Of a DNA stretch of 64,000 nucleotides, positions 44,886-53,863 are shown in pieces (the first letter of the stretch is position 1; every line of letters begins with the position of its first letter). Source of the stretch: JADLGL01 sp963667605 (GTDB lineage: Bacteria > Pseudomonadota > Alphaproteobacteria > Rhizobiales > Kaistiaceae); the NCBI GenBank assembly GCA_963667605.2, contig CAXXUZ010000002.1, positions 434,001-498,000 of the forward strand, read 5' to 3'. A model generated the notes under the pieces. The model was given only the letters and a program-made list of their open reading frames with translations, did not search any database and was not told where the DNA came from. The translations under genes and the position numbers were made by a program.

Positions 44886-46112
44886 TGATGCGATATCTCG
44901 CGACATCGAACGCGCCGCCTTCGGGCGGCGCATTTCGTTTGCAGGTGGACGCCAGCGATAGATCCAGTCATAGCGCCGTCCCAGGTCGGGGCTGCCGAGG
45001 AACCGCAGCACCAGATTCCGCACTGCGCTGTTCAGGGCACCCCTATGGTAGAGGTCGGCGGTGCCGTGAGCTGCCCGCCAAACTCGTCTGACGCGGGGCC
45101 TCCGCGCGGCCTGATAATCTGCCAGAGCGCTTTCCAATTGGTTGGGCTTCCTACCAAGAGTCATCGCCAGCATTGCCGCATCTTCGATCGCCATTGCGCC
45201 GCCCTGCGCGAGATAGGGCACCATCGCGTGTGCGGCATCGCCTAGCAGCGCGACTCGGCCCGACACCCACGGTCCCGAGGGGTTGACGGTCGCTATCGGC
45301 CAGCGCTTCCAATCGCCGTCGATATCAAGCAGGACCTGAACCGGCTTCGCCCAGCGTCTCAATTGATGCTTTACATCGCCGAAATCTTGCCCGGCTCCGG
45401 AGGCATGATCCGATGCGACGACCACAATATTGAATTCCCGGCCCGCGCGGACTGGATAGTGCACTACGTGCCCGGCCCGCCCCAGCCAAAGACCAATTCT
45501 GTCCCTCGGCAAGGACGCCGGTGCGATCGCCGCATCGATTATCGTTCGCCATGCTGACCGGCCGGTCGATTCTCTCATACTTGCTCCCGGCATTACCGAG
45601 CGGACGAACGAGCCGATCCCATCGGCGCCGATCAAGGCGTCAGCGGTAATTTCATCGTGCCTCCCATTGTGCTCCACCATCATCGTCAGGCCTCGCTCAT
45701 GGATGGCGAATTCAACCAATGAACGGCCGGGCAGCAGATCGATTTGCGGATGATCGGCGGCGGCCGACGCCAACGCATCCTGAAGGTCGGCGCGATGAAC
45801 GGTGCGGTAGGAGATACCGTGACGTTTCTTGAAACGTCTTCCGAGCGGCAGGGTGACTATGCGTTGGCCGCGCCACCCTCGTATCTCGATCCCCTCCGGT
45901 TCGGCCGCGCATTCGATGATCGCTGGCTCCAGGCCGAGATCGGCAATAATTCGTCCGGCATTTGGCGAGATCTGGATGCCCGCGCCGCTCTCCCCGAAAT
46001 TGGACGACCGCTCAAGGACGCGGATTCGAAACCCCGCCTCGGCGCATGCGAGGGCTGCCGTCAGCCCTCCGATACCGCCTCCGGCAATAAGTAGTGAGGG
46101 TGGCCGATCCAC
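44874..46112 (-). CDS. FAD-dependent monooxygenase (salicylate hydroxylase-like)
   Basis: A 412-residue class A flavoprotein hydroxylase. The Rossmann GGGIGGLTAALACAEAG motif is at residues 11–27, the DG-type motif ALIGADGIGSFVR near 160–172, and the second FAD motif VALLGDAAHAMVPYLAQGGAMAIEDAAML near 280–310. Alphaproteobacteria use such enzymes on aromatic acids, but the substrate cannot be read from the sequence. Single gene, head-to-tail with the zf-CHCC gene. Confidence 0.9.
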   Translation of the reverse strand: MDRPPSLLIAGGGIGGLTAALACAEAGFRIRVLERSSNFGESGAGIQISPNAGRIIADLGLEPAIIECAAEPEGIEIRGWRGQRIVTLPLGRRFKKRHGISYRTVHRADLQDALASAAADHPQIDLLPGRSLVEFAIHERGLTMMVEHNGRHDEITADALIGADGIGSFVRSVMPGASMRESTGRSAWRTIIDAAIAPASLPRDRIGLWLGRAGHVVHYPVRAGREFNIVVVASDHASGAGQDFGDVKHQLRRWAKPVQVLLDIDGDWKRWPIATVNPSGPWVSGRVALLGDAAHAMVPYLAQGGAMAIEDAAMLAMTLGRKPNQLESALADYQAARRPRVRRVWRAAHGTADLYHRGALNSAVRNLVLRFLGSPDLGRRYDWIYRWRPPANEMRRPKAARSMSRDIASSLE

Positions 46113-46133
46113 CGCTACTCCTTCATCGCCGCA

Positions 46134-46382
46134 TCATTGCGTGGCCACCTCGCCCACGAGATGGCCGGGCGGAACGGTTTCGTCGGGTCTCAAACCGTCG
46201 TTGAATCGATAGGAAGTCGAGCAATAGGGGCAGACGCCGTCATCGGAATCGCCCAAATCGATGTAGATGTGTGGGTGATCGAATGGGGCGTTGGCTCCCA
46301 TGCATTTGAACTCCTTCACGCCGATTTCGATCAGCTCCACGCCGGCGTCATTCTGAAAATGCGGCACAATGGGCTCGGCCAT
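46134..46382 (-). CDS. Zinc-finger (zf-CHCC) domain protein
   Basis: About 82 residues of the zf-CHCC family (related to mitochondrial NDUFS6). Metal ligands are visible in FKCMG, HPHIYIDLG and CPYCSTSYRF. ATG at 46382 (MAEPIVPHFQN) matches family starts; an upstream ATG at 46394 is in frame. In bacteria these proteins are linked to respiratory complex I maturation by homology only. Confidence 0.88.
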   Translation of the reverse strand: MAEPIVPHFQNDAGVELIEIGVKEFKCMGANAPFDHPHIYIDLGDSDDGVCPYCSTSYRFNDGLRPDETVPPGHLVGEVATQ

Positions 46383-46580
46383 GATTCCCCACAAATTAGT
46401 TTCGTTCCAACCTTATCCCGCACCATAACTTCCCCTCGTGGCCGCTGCCACTGCCGATATCCGATCGGTGAGATCTCGTGCCGGTCTCGTTTCCGGGTGC
46501 GTGGATACGAGAACGTCCAGAATTAGCGCAATCTGGGCCGAATGTGCTATGGGCACGAAAGGCGGATTTGCGGAGATAGA

Positions 46581-47414
46581 ATGACGGTTCACGCGCCCAG
46601 GCCGGTGACCGAAGCTCGATCCGACCTCCGGTCGGTGTGGCAACAAATTCGCTCGGAAGCCGAGGCGATCGTTACCGGCGAAGCCGAACTGGCGAGTTTC
46701 GTCTATGCCAATGTCCTCAACCATGACCGTCTTGAAGAGGCAATCGCCCACCGGATCGCGACTCAGCTTGATCATCATGATGTTCCCGCCGATTTGATCC
46801 GCCATTCCTTTGCCGAGGTGCTGGCCGCCGAGCCGGAGCTGGCAGAGGTCTTTCTAGTTGACATCGCCGCCGTCTACGATCGGGACCCAGCGTGCACCCG
46901 CCTGGTCGAGCCGGTCCTCTATTTCAAGGGCTTTCATGCAATTGAAGCCCACCGCCTGGCCCATTGGCTCTACCGCCAAGGGCGAAAGGATCTGGCATTC
47001 TACCTGCAAAGCCGAGCATCGGTGTTGTTTCAGACCGACATTCACCCAGCGGTGCCGATGGGTAAAGGTGTCTTCCTCGACCACGCCACATCCCTCGTTG
47101 TCGGCGGGACCGCTGTCATTGAGGACGATGTCTCGATGCTGCAGGACGTCACCTTAGGCGGCACCGGCAAGGAGAGCGGTGATCGCCACCCCAAGGTTCG
47201 CCGTGGCGTGCTGATCGGTGCCGGTGCAAAGATTCTTGGCAATATCGAAATCGGTGAGGGATCACGTGTGGCCGCTGGGTCGGTGGTCCTGAAACCCGTG
47301 CCGCCACACTCTACCGTCGCTGGCGTGCCCGCCCGGGTCATTGGCAAGGCCGGCGCCGGAATCCCGTCGCAGACGATGGAGCACCTAATCTCCGAATCGT
47401 CAGAGCACGACTAG
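46581..47414 (+). CDS. cysE: Serine O-acetyltransferase
   Basis: A 277-residue hexapeptide-repeat enzyme acetylating serine in cysteine biosynthesis. N-terminal SATase helices (WQQIRSEAEAIV…) are followed by the HAIEAHRLAHWLY block, the left-handed beta-helix with DIHPAVPMGKGVFLDHATSLVVGGTAVIEDD and TLGGTGKESGDRHPKVRRGVLIGAGAKILGN, and GVPARVIG. ATG at 46581 has cggagata upstream. Followed by the DUF3126 gene. Confidence 0.96.
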   Translation: MTVHAPRPVTEARSDLRSVWQQIRSEAEAIVTGEAELASFVYANVLNHDRLEEAIAHRIATQLDHHDVPADLIRHSFAEVLAAEPELAEVFLVDIAAVYDRDPACTRLVEPVLYFKGFHAIEAHRLAHWLYRQGRKDLAFYLQSRASVLFQTDIHPAVPMGKGVFLDHATSLVVGGTAVIEDDVSMLQDVTLGGTGKESGDRHPKVRRGVLIGAGAKILGNIEIGEGSRVAAGSVVLKPVPPHSTVAGVPARVIGKAGAGIPSQTMEHLISESSEHD

Positions 47415-47461
47415 ATGCCGTCACTTCAAGACCGTCCCCAGCGGACCAATCCAAGGAGTAG

Positions 47462-47677
47462 GTGATTTTGACTCCCGCGGAGATCAGAAAGCTCGAAAGT
47501 TTCTTCCAGCACAAATTCAAACTACCGACAATTGAGGTACGCCAACGGCCCCGCAAGGACGACTCGGCCGAATTGTTCATCGGCGATGAGTTCATAGGTG
47601 TCCTTTATCGTGACGACGAGGATGGCGAGGTTTCGTACAATTTCTCGATGGCCATCCTCGATATCGATCTAGAATAG
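47462..47677 (+). CDS. DUF3126 family protein
   Basis: A 71-residue cytosolic protein matching the DUF3126 pattern found next to cysE in many rhizobia and relatives: LTPAEIRKLESFFQHKF…ELFIGDEFIGVLYRDDEDGEVSYNFSMAILDIDL. GTG start at 47462 with aaggagta upstream. Function unknown. Confidence 0.9.
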   Translation: MILTPAEIRKLESFFQHKFKLPTIEVRQRPRKDDSAELFIGDEFIGVLYRDDEDGEVSYNFSMAILDIDLE

Positions 47678-47886
47678 ATCCGGCTCAATTGTTTCGCGAT
47701 GGCACGGCGCCGATTCGGCTGCTGTGTCCTAACGAAACGTCAACTATAACCGCCCCAACAGTATGCGACTGCAAGACATTGTTATCGTTGGGTTTTCAAC
47801 TCTAGGCGACTTTCGGCACGGACGTTGCATCCGGTCGGTATTGGGCGGCCGATTTGCGGCCCGCTCGGATCGGATGGGTGGCTCTG

Positions 47887-48207
47887 GTGCGCGAGTTGAT
47901 GATCCTGGTCTACGCTACGGCGGTTGGTTTCGCCGCCTCCGGCATGATCTCGACTTTGATGCAGTCGGTGACCAAGCGGCCTGTGGCCTTCGCCATCCCC
48001 AATGGCGGAGGGGGGCTTGTCTATTTTCTGACCGCGATTAGCTTTGCCCTGACAGGGCCCTACATCGTAGCAAGGGCGACCTTCCGCACATATTTCGCCG
48101 AGCGAGAATGGACGATGATTGGCGCTGGCCTTTTCATCGCTGCTCTGTGGAGCACCTGTTCTGGAATCCTCGTGCTGGGCTTGGCGCTGTCAGTCGGAGG
48201 CCGCTAA
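47887..48207 (+). CDS. Conserved small membrane protein (DUF6949-like)
   Basis: About 106 residues with three hydrophobic segments (LMILVYATAVGFAASGMIS, GGGLVYFLTAISFALTGPYIV and MIGAGLFIAALWSTCSGILVLGLAL). Resembles a group of conserved alphaproteobacterial inner-membrane proteins. Start is a GTG at 47887 or an ATG at 47899; a TTG at 47854 is less likely. Upstream of and in the same direction as the carbonic anhydrase-like gene, separated by about 40 bases. Confidence 0.7.
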   Translation: MRELMILVYATAVGFAASGMISTLMQSVTKRPVAFAIPNGGGGLVYFLTAISFALTGPYIVARATFRTYFAEREWTMIGAGLFIAALWSTCSGILVLGLALSVGGR

Positions 48208-48249
48208 AAGAGAAGCAGGGCGCGGCGACGGCGACCACGGGGATCCTCA

Positions 48250-48780
48250 GTGCCGATTTACGCATTCAATCGCGTTTCTCCGACCCTGCCGCGGCCGGGC
48301 GGATTCTGGATCGCACCCGACGCAGATGTCATTGGTCGGGTGAGCATCGCCGAGGACGTATCGATTTGGTTCGGTGCCGTGCTGCGCGGCGATATCGAGC
48401 CGATCACCATCGGCCGCCGCTCCAATATCCAGGACTTGTCGGTGATGCACACGGACGCGGATTGGCCGCTCGTCGTCGGTCAGAACTGTACCATCGGTCA
48501 TCGCGCCTTGCTGCATGGCTGCACTATCGGCGACAACACGCTGGTCGGCATGGGCGCGGTTGTCATGACCGGCGCAAAGATCGGCGCGAATTGTCTGATT
48601 GCAGCTCATGCTTTGGTTCCGGAGCATAAGACCATCAACGACCGTTCGTTGGTCATGGGGGTGCCGGGCAGGGTCGTTCGTGAACTGACCGACGAGGAAA
48701 TCGCTGCCAATGACGCTGCGGCCGAACGCTATGTGCGACGGTGGCGGGACTATGTCGGCGAGGGATTTCGGCGGATCTGA
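48250..48780 (+). CDS. Gamma-carbonic anhydrase family protein
   Basis: A 176-residue left-handed beta-helix protein. Metal-binding histidines at 67, 84 and 89 (LSVMHTDAD, TIGHRALLHG), and the SIWFGAVLRGD, NTLVGMGAVVM and VMGVPGRVVREL blocks are typical of the YrdA/PaaY group. GTG start at 48250. Actual carbonic anhydrase activity is known for some members only. Confidence 0.93.
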   Translation: MPIYAFNRVSPTLPRPGGFWIAPDADVIGRVSIAEDVSIWFGAVLRGDIEPITIGRRSNIQDLSVMHTDADWPLVVGQNCTIGHRALLHGCTIGDNTLVGMGAVVMTGAKIGANCLIAAHALVPEHKTINDRSLVMGVPGRVVRELTDEEIAANDAAAERYVRRWRDYVGEGFRRI

Positions 48781-48804
48781 TGGAGCGGGGTCGAACGAAA
48801 AGAA

Positions 48805-48831
48805 GGGCCGGCCCGTCAAACGAGCCGGCCC
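48805..48831 (-). terminator. Terminator hairpin of the transglutaminase-like gene
   Basis: Perfect stem GGGCCGGC / GCCGGCCC with an 11-base loop. On the minus strand it is followed by CTTCTTTTCG, so it would end transcription of the gene at 48884–49519; it lies between two convergent genes. Confidence 0.6.
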
Positions 48832-48883
48832 AGAAGGGCGCGATCCAAGGGGCAGGGGACGGATCGGCCCAGTTCGAAAACAC

Positions 48884-49519
48884 TTACTCGCCGACAAAAC
48901 GGACGACTGCGTCGCGTCCATCTTCGATCGAGACCCAGCGACCGGTGTTTTCGTCCGATTGCCGCTTCACGAAGACATAGGGTGTGTGACTCCAGAGCTG
49001 AATATTGGAGTCGAGATTGTCGAGGATCAAATCGCCACGATCAGTCCGCACCGTCAGCACGGCATGAGCCTGGCCATCCGGGCGAACCACCACGGTGATC
49101 AGAAGGCTGTCCACCGGCCATCCGCCCTCGGTCAGAATGCGACGCTTCAGCAGTACGCAGTCTTCGCAATCGCCGCGAGTCGCCGGGTAGATCCAGAGCT
49201 CTGGGACCCCGAACATATCCAGATCGGTCGCGGGTCGGATCGCGACATTGACCAGATTGTTGACCTGCTGCAGCTGTTCCCAACGGTGATCCGTCAGCGC
49301 AACCAGTTGCGGCGGATTGCTATTGAGGCCGCACTCGCTGGGCCGCAAAAGACAAAACTGATAGTGACCGATTGGCTGGGACGTCACACGCCCCACATCC
49401 ATGAACGGCGAAGAATTAGTGCCAGCGGCGGCGGTTGTTGACATAACGACCGCCCACAGAACGCAAGACAAGATTGAAAGAGCCGATGTATTCGGCACTG
49501 CTGCCCCCTTTTTTCGCAC
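48884..49519 (-). CDS. Transglutaminase-like cysteine peptidase (BTLCP)
   Basis: A 211-residue exported protein with a signal peptide (SALSILSCVLWAVVMSTTAAA). The bacterial transglutaminase-like cysteine proteinase fold shows the catalytic Cys in RGDCEDCVLLKR, His in GQAHAVLTVRTD and Asp in LILDNLDS. Periplasmic role; homologues such as LapG process adhesins, but no c-di-GMP partner gene lies next to it (a PilZ gene is nearby). Confidence 0.9.
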   Translation of the reverse strand: MRKKGAAVPNTSALSILSCVLWAVVMSTTAAAGTNSSPFMDVGRVTSQPIGHYQFCLLRPSECGLNSNPPQLVALTDHRWEQLQQVNNLVNVAIRPATDLDMFGVPELWIYPATRGDCEDCVLLKRRILTEGGWPVDSLLITVVVRPDGQAHAVLTVRTDRGDLILDNLDSNIQLWSHTPYVFVKRQSDENTGRWVSIEDGRDAVVRFVGE

Positions 49520-49669
49520 GGGGGATCATGCCAAAATCGATTTTATTTGAAGCGAAGTATGATGTGCAATTTATATTAGAATTGAACCAGGCCCGTTAAG
49601 TCGCTGGCAAGCATAACAAGCGAGACGTAGCCTCTGGCGCAGCGCACGAATGTCGTGCCGATAGGAGGG

Positions 49670-50296
49670 CTACGACGCGCCGACGCCGAGTTCCTCTTCG
49701 AGCGAATCCGCAGTTTGCAGCACGGCGAATTCGATCGCGATTCCCTCCTCATTGTGCCGCAACACGGTTGCCCGAATGGCGCCGAGGCGAAGTGGCGACC
49801 CGATCGGCGGCTTGAACTCAATCGCCAAGGCCGTCCCCGAAAGAGAGAGATCGATGATCGTGCAGGTATATGTGCGGCCGTCAGGCAAGGCCACCCTTCC
49901 AAATGGTGTCAACGGAGCAACACGATCGTGACGACGATCCTCGGGGAGATTCAGATGGTGCCGATTGGCGAGCCAGGTCAGCTTCGAGGCGAGCTTGTCC
50001 TTCTTGCGCGGTGTGCTCTCGATCGACATCGCAAATCCGCCCTCGAACAGCCGCGAAATGGGACCCTCGATCCGGCCGACATGATCAATGTAGGCAACGA
50101 CGCGTTCGCCGAGGGCCCCCAATATTGGTGCGATGAGAGCACAGCTCCCCGGCGACATGTCGGTTGTCTGGCAAGGGTATTCGCGCCGATTCTCCAACAT
50201 GAACCGACCGAGCAAGTTCAGTCGAACCCGCTGAAAACGTCTGCGATCGCGGAGCGGACCCTCAGCCTGCTGAGCGACCATCGGTTCTGTTGGCAT
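49670..50296 (-). CDS. Tandem PilZ domain protein
   Basis: About 208 residues. Two PilZ-like units are visible: RDRRRFQRVRL with TDMSPGS (first), and EDRRHDRVAPL with IDLSLSGTALAI (second). The second matches the c-di-GMP-binding RxxxR / (D/N)xSxxG pattern better; the first has Pro-Gly in the loop. ATG at 50296 (MPTEPM) is preferred; 50332 is also in frame. Probably a c-di-GMP receptor affecting motility or envelope functions. Confidence 0.85.
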   Translation of the reverse strand: MPTEPMVAQQAEGPLRDRRRFQRVRLNLLGRFMLENRREYPCQTTDMSPGSCALIAPILGALGERVVAYIDHVGRIEGPISRLFEGGFAMSIESTPRKKDKLASKLTWLANRHHLNLPEDRRHDRVAPLTPFGRVALPDGRTYTCTIIDLSLSGTALAIEFKPPIGSPLRLGAIRATVLRHNEEGIAIEFAVLQTADSLEEELGVGAS

Positions 50297-50411
50297 GAAC
50301 GATTCCAGCCCGGCGGCACGCCTTTTTCGCAACCCTACGCTGCCTTCACAAGCATACCAAGATCGCAGTTAACAACCTGTAACCTGGCGGAGAAAACTTT
50401 CCCCGAGCACG

Positions 50412-51035
50412 CTACACTGACTTGCCGCCCTCCAGAATGACAAAGCTCTCCCTCCGGACCTTCGGACCTTTTATCGGCGGCGATGGAACAAGGGCGGGCT
50501 GCAGCCGGCCAAAGTCGGCGCCGGCCGGTCCGTCTGTGGGGGACATCAGCCGCACGCTGGTGACGGTTTGCCTCGCGATGGGGACCAGGCCAAGCCAATG
50601 GGGCAGTTCCATTGGCGCCATCACCCCGAGAATGCGATCGTAATGCGGGCCAGCCTGAACCAATGGCAGCAGCAACAATTCCAGCCCGATATTTTGGTGA
50701 CGGCCGACATTCGCGGTCACCCCGACCACGGCACTGTGACCGTGCGTAACGATGGCGCTGAGGATCATCGACAATTGGTCGCGATCTTCCGAATCCCAGA
50801 AATCGAGGAATTCGCAACCCTTCAGCTCCTTGCCGTAGATGGCGCAAAGCCGGGTGCCGGCGAGTCTGAACCGGTAGGAACCGTTGCCCGACTGCAGAAT
50901 GAAAGTGTCGCTCAGAATGCCGCTGATTTCGGCGGGTTCAACTGCGGCTCGAGCCGGTGCTCGTTCTCCATCCCGGATGCGATCCCAATATCGATACAGT
51001 GCCCTGCAACTTTCGTGTTTCATTCTGCGGCTCAC
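50412..51035 (-). CDS. PAS domain protein (PAS_5 type)
   Basis: A 207-residue cytosolic protein with a single PAS-like domain (YRYWDRIRDGERAPARAAVEPAEI…FRLAGTRLCAIYGKELKG) characteristic of the alphaproteobacterial PAS_5 family, often next to PilZ genes. Such proteins are linked to polar localisation or cell-surface regulation in some species. The C-terminal ~50 residues are Pro-rich. Same direction as the PilZ gene, about 115 bases upstream of it. Confidence 0.85.
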   Translation of the reverse strand: MSRRMKHESCRALYRYWDRIRDGERAPARAAVEPAEISGILSDTFILQSGNGSYRFRLAGTRLCAIYGKELKGCEFLDFWDSEDRDQLSMILSAIVTHGHSAVVGVTANVGRHQNIGLELLLLPLVQAGPHYDRILGVMAPMELPHWLGLVPIARQTVTSVRLMSPTDGPAGADFGRLQPALVPSPPIKGPKVRRESFVILEGGKSV

Positions 51036-51174
51036 GCGTTTGTCTCAGCTTGAGCCAATCGTCTATTGCCGGCACGCTTCCAACCGGTGCGCGTGCGAGA
51101 TCGAGACAATAATCGCGATCAGCCCTTACGCTTTTGCAGGAGCTGCATGGCTGATGCCACTGCCGCGATATCGA

Positions 51175-51346
51175 TCTCCCCACGATGCACAGAGTGCCTC
51201 GTGGGGTAAGGTTAACGCGCACAAAGGTTTGCCGAGAGAAATTATTTATGCGACGGTAACGATACGCAACAGCTTGAGCAGCCGACCCATCATGTGGGTC
51301 CACGTGTTTTTTTACTGAGCCGACGGTGTCCCGTCGGCTCTTTTCT
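51175..51346 (+). ncRNA. Candidate small RNA ending in terminator hairpins
   Basis: This plus-strand stretch is not preceded by a plus-strand gene, yet holds a long stem-loop (CCCCACGA-t-GCAC-aga-GTGC-c-TCGTGGGG, 51178–51206), a second hairpin GACCCA/TGGGTC at 51284–51300 closely followed by T7, and a strong terminator at 51317. The layout suggests a small RNA or the leader of the rhomboid gene. I could not assign it to a known family. Confidence 0.3.
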
Positions 51347-51350
51347 TTTG
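51317..51350 (+). terminator. Strong rho-independent terminator
   Basis: 10-base perfect stem GAGCCGACGG / CCGTCGGCTC with loop TGTC, followed by TTTTCTTTT. It lies 40 bases before the rhomboid start on the same strand, with no upstream plus-strand coding gene. Confidence 0.85.
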
Positions 51351-51386
51351 TCTTGTCGCTACTCAGTCATCCTCATAACAGAAGAC

Positions 51387-52121
51387 ATGAGCTTTCCCGC
51401 CGACTCCGGCCAAGGCCGCCAGCCAATGTTCAACGTGCCGGCGGTAATTGTGCACCTGCTGTGGATCATGGCAGGCATCCACTTGTACCAAACGGTCCTT
51501 TCGCCTCCTGATCAAGACGCCTGGATCATCGTGAATTTCGCCTATTTTCCGGCCCGCCCCGAGGAGCTCTCATTCTTCGGCGATATCCTTCCCGGTGCCG
51601 AAATCTGGTCGTTCCTGACCTATGGTTTGCTGCACGCCGATTGGGGGCATCTCGCAGTCAACGCTGTGTGGATGGCGGCCTTCGGAAGTCCGTTGGCAAG
51701 GCGGTTCGGTACGTGGCGGTTTCTGGGCTTCTCGGCCCTGGCTGTCATCGCCGGGGCGCTCACTCATCTACTCAGCCATGGCGGCGAGGTAATTCCGCTC
51801 GTCGGCGCCAGTGCAGCGGTTTCAGCTCACATGGCTGGCGCGAGCCGATTCCTATTTATAACCCCGCCGGGTGAGCGGCGATCCTACCAGGCACCGGCCG
51901 CCTCGTTGTGGGCGGTCTTTCGGGATCGGCGGACGATGACATTCATCGGCATTTGGTTCGCGATAAACATTGGGGTCGGCTTGTTCCTGACCGTCGACGG
52001 AGAAACGGGCCGAATTGCATGGGAAGCTCATCTCGGCGGCTTTGCCGCAGGTCTTTTGCTTTTCCGGCTGTTCGATCCGGTTCCGGCCGGCAGGGATCAC
52101 CGCGGGCCGAGCAAAGAGTAG
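51387..52121 (+). CDS. Rhomboid family intramembrane serine protease
   Basis: 244 residues, about six membrane segments. Family features: HLAVNAVWM (His88, Asn92), the nucleophile Ser142 in VGASAAVSAHMAG and His215 in AHLGGFAAGLL. The residue after the nucleophile is Ala where GxSG is canonical, a variant frequent in alphaproteobacteria. ATG at 51387 is used; upstream sequence is terminator DNA. Confidence 0.92.
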   Translation: MSFPADSGQGRQPMFNVPAVIVHLLWIMAGIHLYQTVLSPPDQDAWIIVNFAYFPARPEELSFFGDILPGAEIWSFLTYGLLHADWGHLAVNAVWMAAFGSPLARRFGTWRFLGFSALAVIAGALTHLLSHGGEVIPLVGASAAVSAHMAGASRFLFITPPGERRSYQAPAASLWAVFRDRRTMTFIGIWFAINIGVGLFLTVDGETGRIAWEAHLGGFAAGLLLFRLFDPVPAGRDHRGPSKE

Positions 52122-52127
52122 CGCTCG

Positions 52128-52547
52128 TCAGCGTGGTCGCGTTTCGTCGAAGATCAGCCGAAGGTCACCGCCCTGACTGTTCTCGACGCGCCGATAAAAA
52201 CAGCTTCGCGCGCCGGTGTGGCAATTAACGCCGTCACCGCCGGTCTCGACGCGCAGCCAAAGCGCATCCTGATCACAATCGATCCTGATCTCCTTGACGG
52301 TCTGAATGTTGCCGCTGGATTCGCCCTTCTGCCAAAGCGATTGTCGCGACCGGCTCCAATAGTGGGCGGTGCCTGTCGCAATTGTCCGGTCAAGCGCCTC
52401 GTCGTTCATCCAGGCGAACATCACCACTTCGCCAGATTTGGCGTCGGTGACGATCGCCGGAATTAGGCCGTTTTTGTCGTAGGAGGGCTGGAACCGGTCC
52501 GTCGTTTCGATGACGCCATGCCGATGAGATGTTGGCGCTGATACCAT
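52128..52547 (-). CDS. hisI: Phosphoribosyl-AMP cyclohydrolase
   Basis: A 139-residue enzyme of histidine biosynthesis (third step). Conserved VMFAWMNDEALDRTIATG, HYWSRSRQSLWQKGESSGN, metal-site DCDQDALWLRVE and Zn ligands in NCHTGARSCFYR. Located just downstream of folE on the same strand, an arrangement common in rhizobia. The N-terminal ~15 residues are variable. Confidence 0.96.
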   Translation of the reverse strand: MVSAPTSHRHGVIETTDRFQPSYDKNGLIPAIVTDAKSGEVVMFAWMNDEALDRTIATGTAHYWSRSRQSLWQKGESSGNIQTVKEIRIDCDQDALWLRVETGGDGVNCHTGARSCFYRRVENSQGGDLRLIFDETRPR

Positions 52548-52567
52548 TGTCGCCCCCGACCTCTCGA

Positions 52568-53194
52568 TCAGGCAGGCCCGCGAACAAGAGTGAGAAAGCG
52601 CGCCTGTTCCGCCGGATCGTCACGGAAAATCCCGGTAAACTGGGTTGTGACGGTGGTGGAGCCGGTCTTCTGGATGCCGCGTATCGTCATGCAGAGGTGC
52701 TCGGCTTCCAACATCACGGCTGAGCCGCGCGGTTTCAGATGGTCGGTCAACGCAGTCACGATTTCTGCCGTCAGCTTTTCTTGCGTTTGCAGTGTCCGGG
52801 CAAACACGTCGACCACGCGCCCGAGTTTGGAGAGCCCAACAACCTGCTCGTTGGGGAAATAGGCAATATGCACCTTGCCGACGAACGGCACCATGTGGTG
52901 CTCACAATGCGACGCGAAGGGGATATCGCGGACAAGCACCATGTCGTCATAGCCATCGATTTTCTCGAACGTCCGCTCGAGAATGGCGGCACTGTCCTGA
53001 CGATAGCCAGCGTACAACTCTTCGAAAGCGCGGACGACGCGCTTGGGTGTATCGAGGAGACCCTCTCGCTCCGGGTTGTCCCCGGCCCAGGCGATCAGCG
53101 TCCTGACCGCCGCTTCCGCTTCGGTCCTGCTCGGCCGAACAAGGTCCGGCCTCGGCTCGGCTTCCGGCTTTGCCAGCTTTACACGTGCGTCCAA
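52568..53194 (-). CDS. folE: GTP cyclohydrolase I
   Basis: A 208-residue homodecameric enzyme making dihydroneopterin triphosphate. Zn ligands and catalytic His are in FASHCEHHMVPFVGKVHIAY, with the VGLSKLGRVVDVFARTLQTQEKLT block and the third ligand region AEHLCMTIRGIQKTGS. N-terminal ~30 residues are variable. Upstream of hisI in the same direction. Confidence 0.97.
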   Translation of the reverse strand: MDARVKLAKPEAEPRPDLVRPSRTEAEAAVRTLIAWAGDNPEREGLLDTPKRVVRAFEELYAGYRQDSAAILERTFEKIDGYDDMVLVRDIPFASHCEHHMVPFVGKVHIAYFPNEQVVGLSKLGRVVDVFARTLQTQEKLTAEIVTALTDHLKPRGSAVMLEAEHLCMTIRGIQKTGSTTVTTQFTGIFRDDPAEQARFLTLVRGPA

Positions 53195-53351
53195 AATCGT
53201 ATCTCCGGAAAAGGAATGGGTTAAAAGAGCGCCTCTCGCTCCAATATTAACGCTGCCAGCCCGTGCTGACCAACCGGGGGTGGTTCACATTACGGCGACC
53301 GCCGTCGCCAACCTATATGTGCAAAGCGTATGAGTCTCGCAAGGCTGCATC

Positions 53352-53837
53352 ATGACCGCCCAAACCATCTATAGCCGCGGCGTCCTTGATCTGGCAGGCA
53401 ATATTCCTCGGATCGGTCGGCTGCGCCATCCAGATGCGACGGCAACCATGCATTCCAGGCTCTGTGGTTCGACCGTGAGGGTGGATCTGCGAATGGCCGA
53501 TGGAATCGTGACCGATTTTGCTCAGGAGGTTAGCGCTTGCGCCCTCGGTCAGGCCGCGGCTTCCGTTGTTGCAGGCAATATCGTGGGGGCGAATTCGACC
53601 GAACTCCGCGCGCTCCGCAAGATGATGCGGCGAATGCTGGCGGATGAAGGGCCGCCGCCGGACAGGCGTTTCGGCGGGCTCGCCGCGCTTCAGCCGGCAT
53701 GCGACTACAAGGCTCGCCATCCCGCGATCATGCTGGTTTTCGACGCAATCATCGATGGGCTCGACCAGATCGAATCCGGACAGGCAGTTGCTTCCTCGTC
53801 CCGAGAGGCAGCAGCTGACCAAGGGCTGCCCAGCTGA
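53352..53837 (+). CDS. IscU/NifU-like Fe-S cluster scaffold protein
   Basis: A 161-residue protein with the IscU N-terminal fold and three conserved cysteines: Cys38 (SRLCGSTV), Cys63 (SACALGQAAAS) and Cys117 (PACDYKARH). This divergent scaffold-type form is widespread in alphaproteobacteria upstream of yidD. The Ser/Ala-rich tail is variable. Divergent from folE. Confidence 0.88.
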   Translation: MTAQTIYSRGVLDLAGNIPRIGRLRHPDATATMHSRLCGSTVRVDLRMADGIVTDFAQEVSACALGQAAASVVAGNIVGANSTELRALRKMMRRMLADEGPPPDRRFGGLAALQPACDYKARHPAIMLVFDAIIDGLDQIESGQAVASSSREAAADQGLPS

Positions 53838-53863
53838 GCGACATAAACCGCAGGTATGATCCG

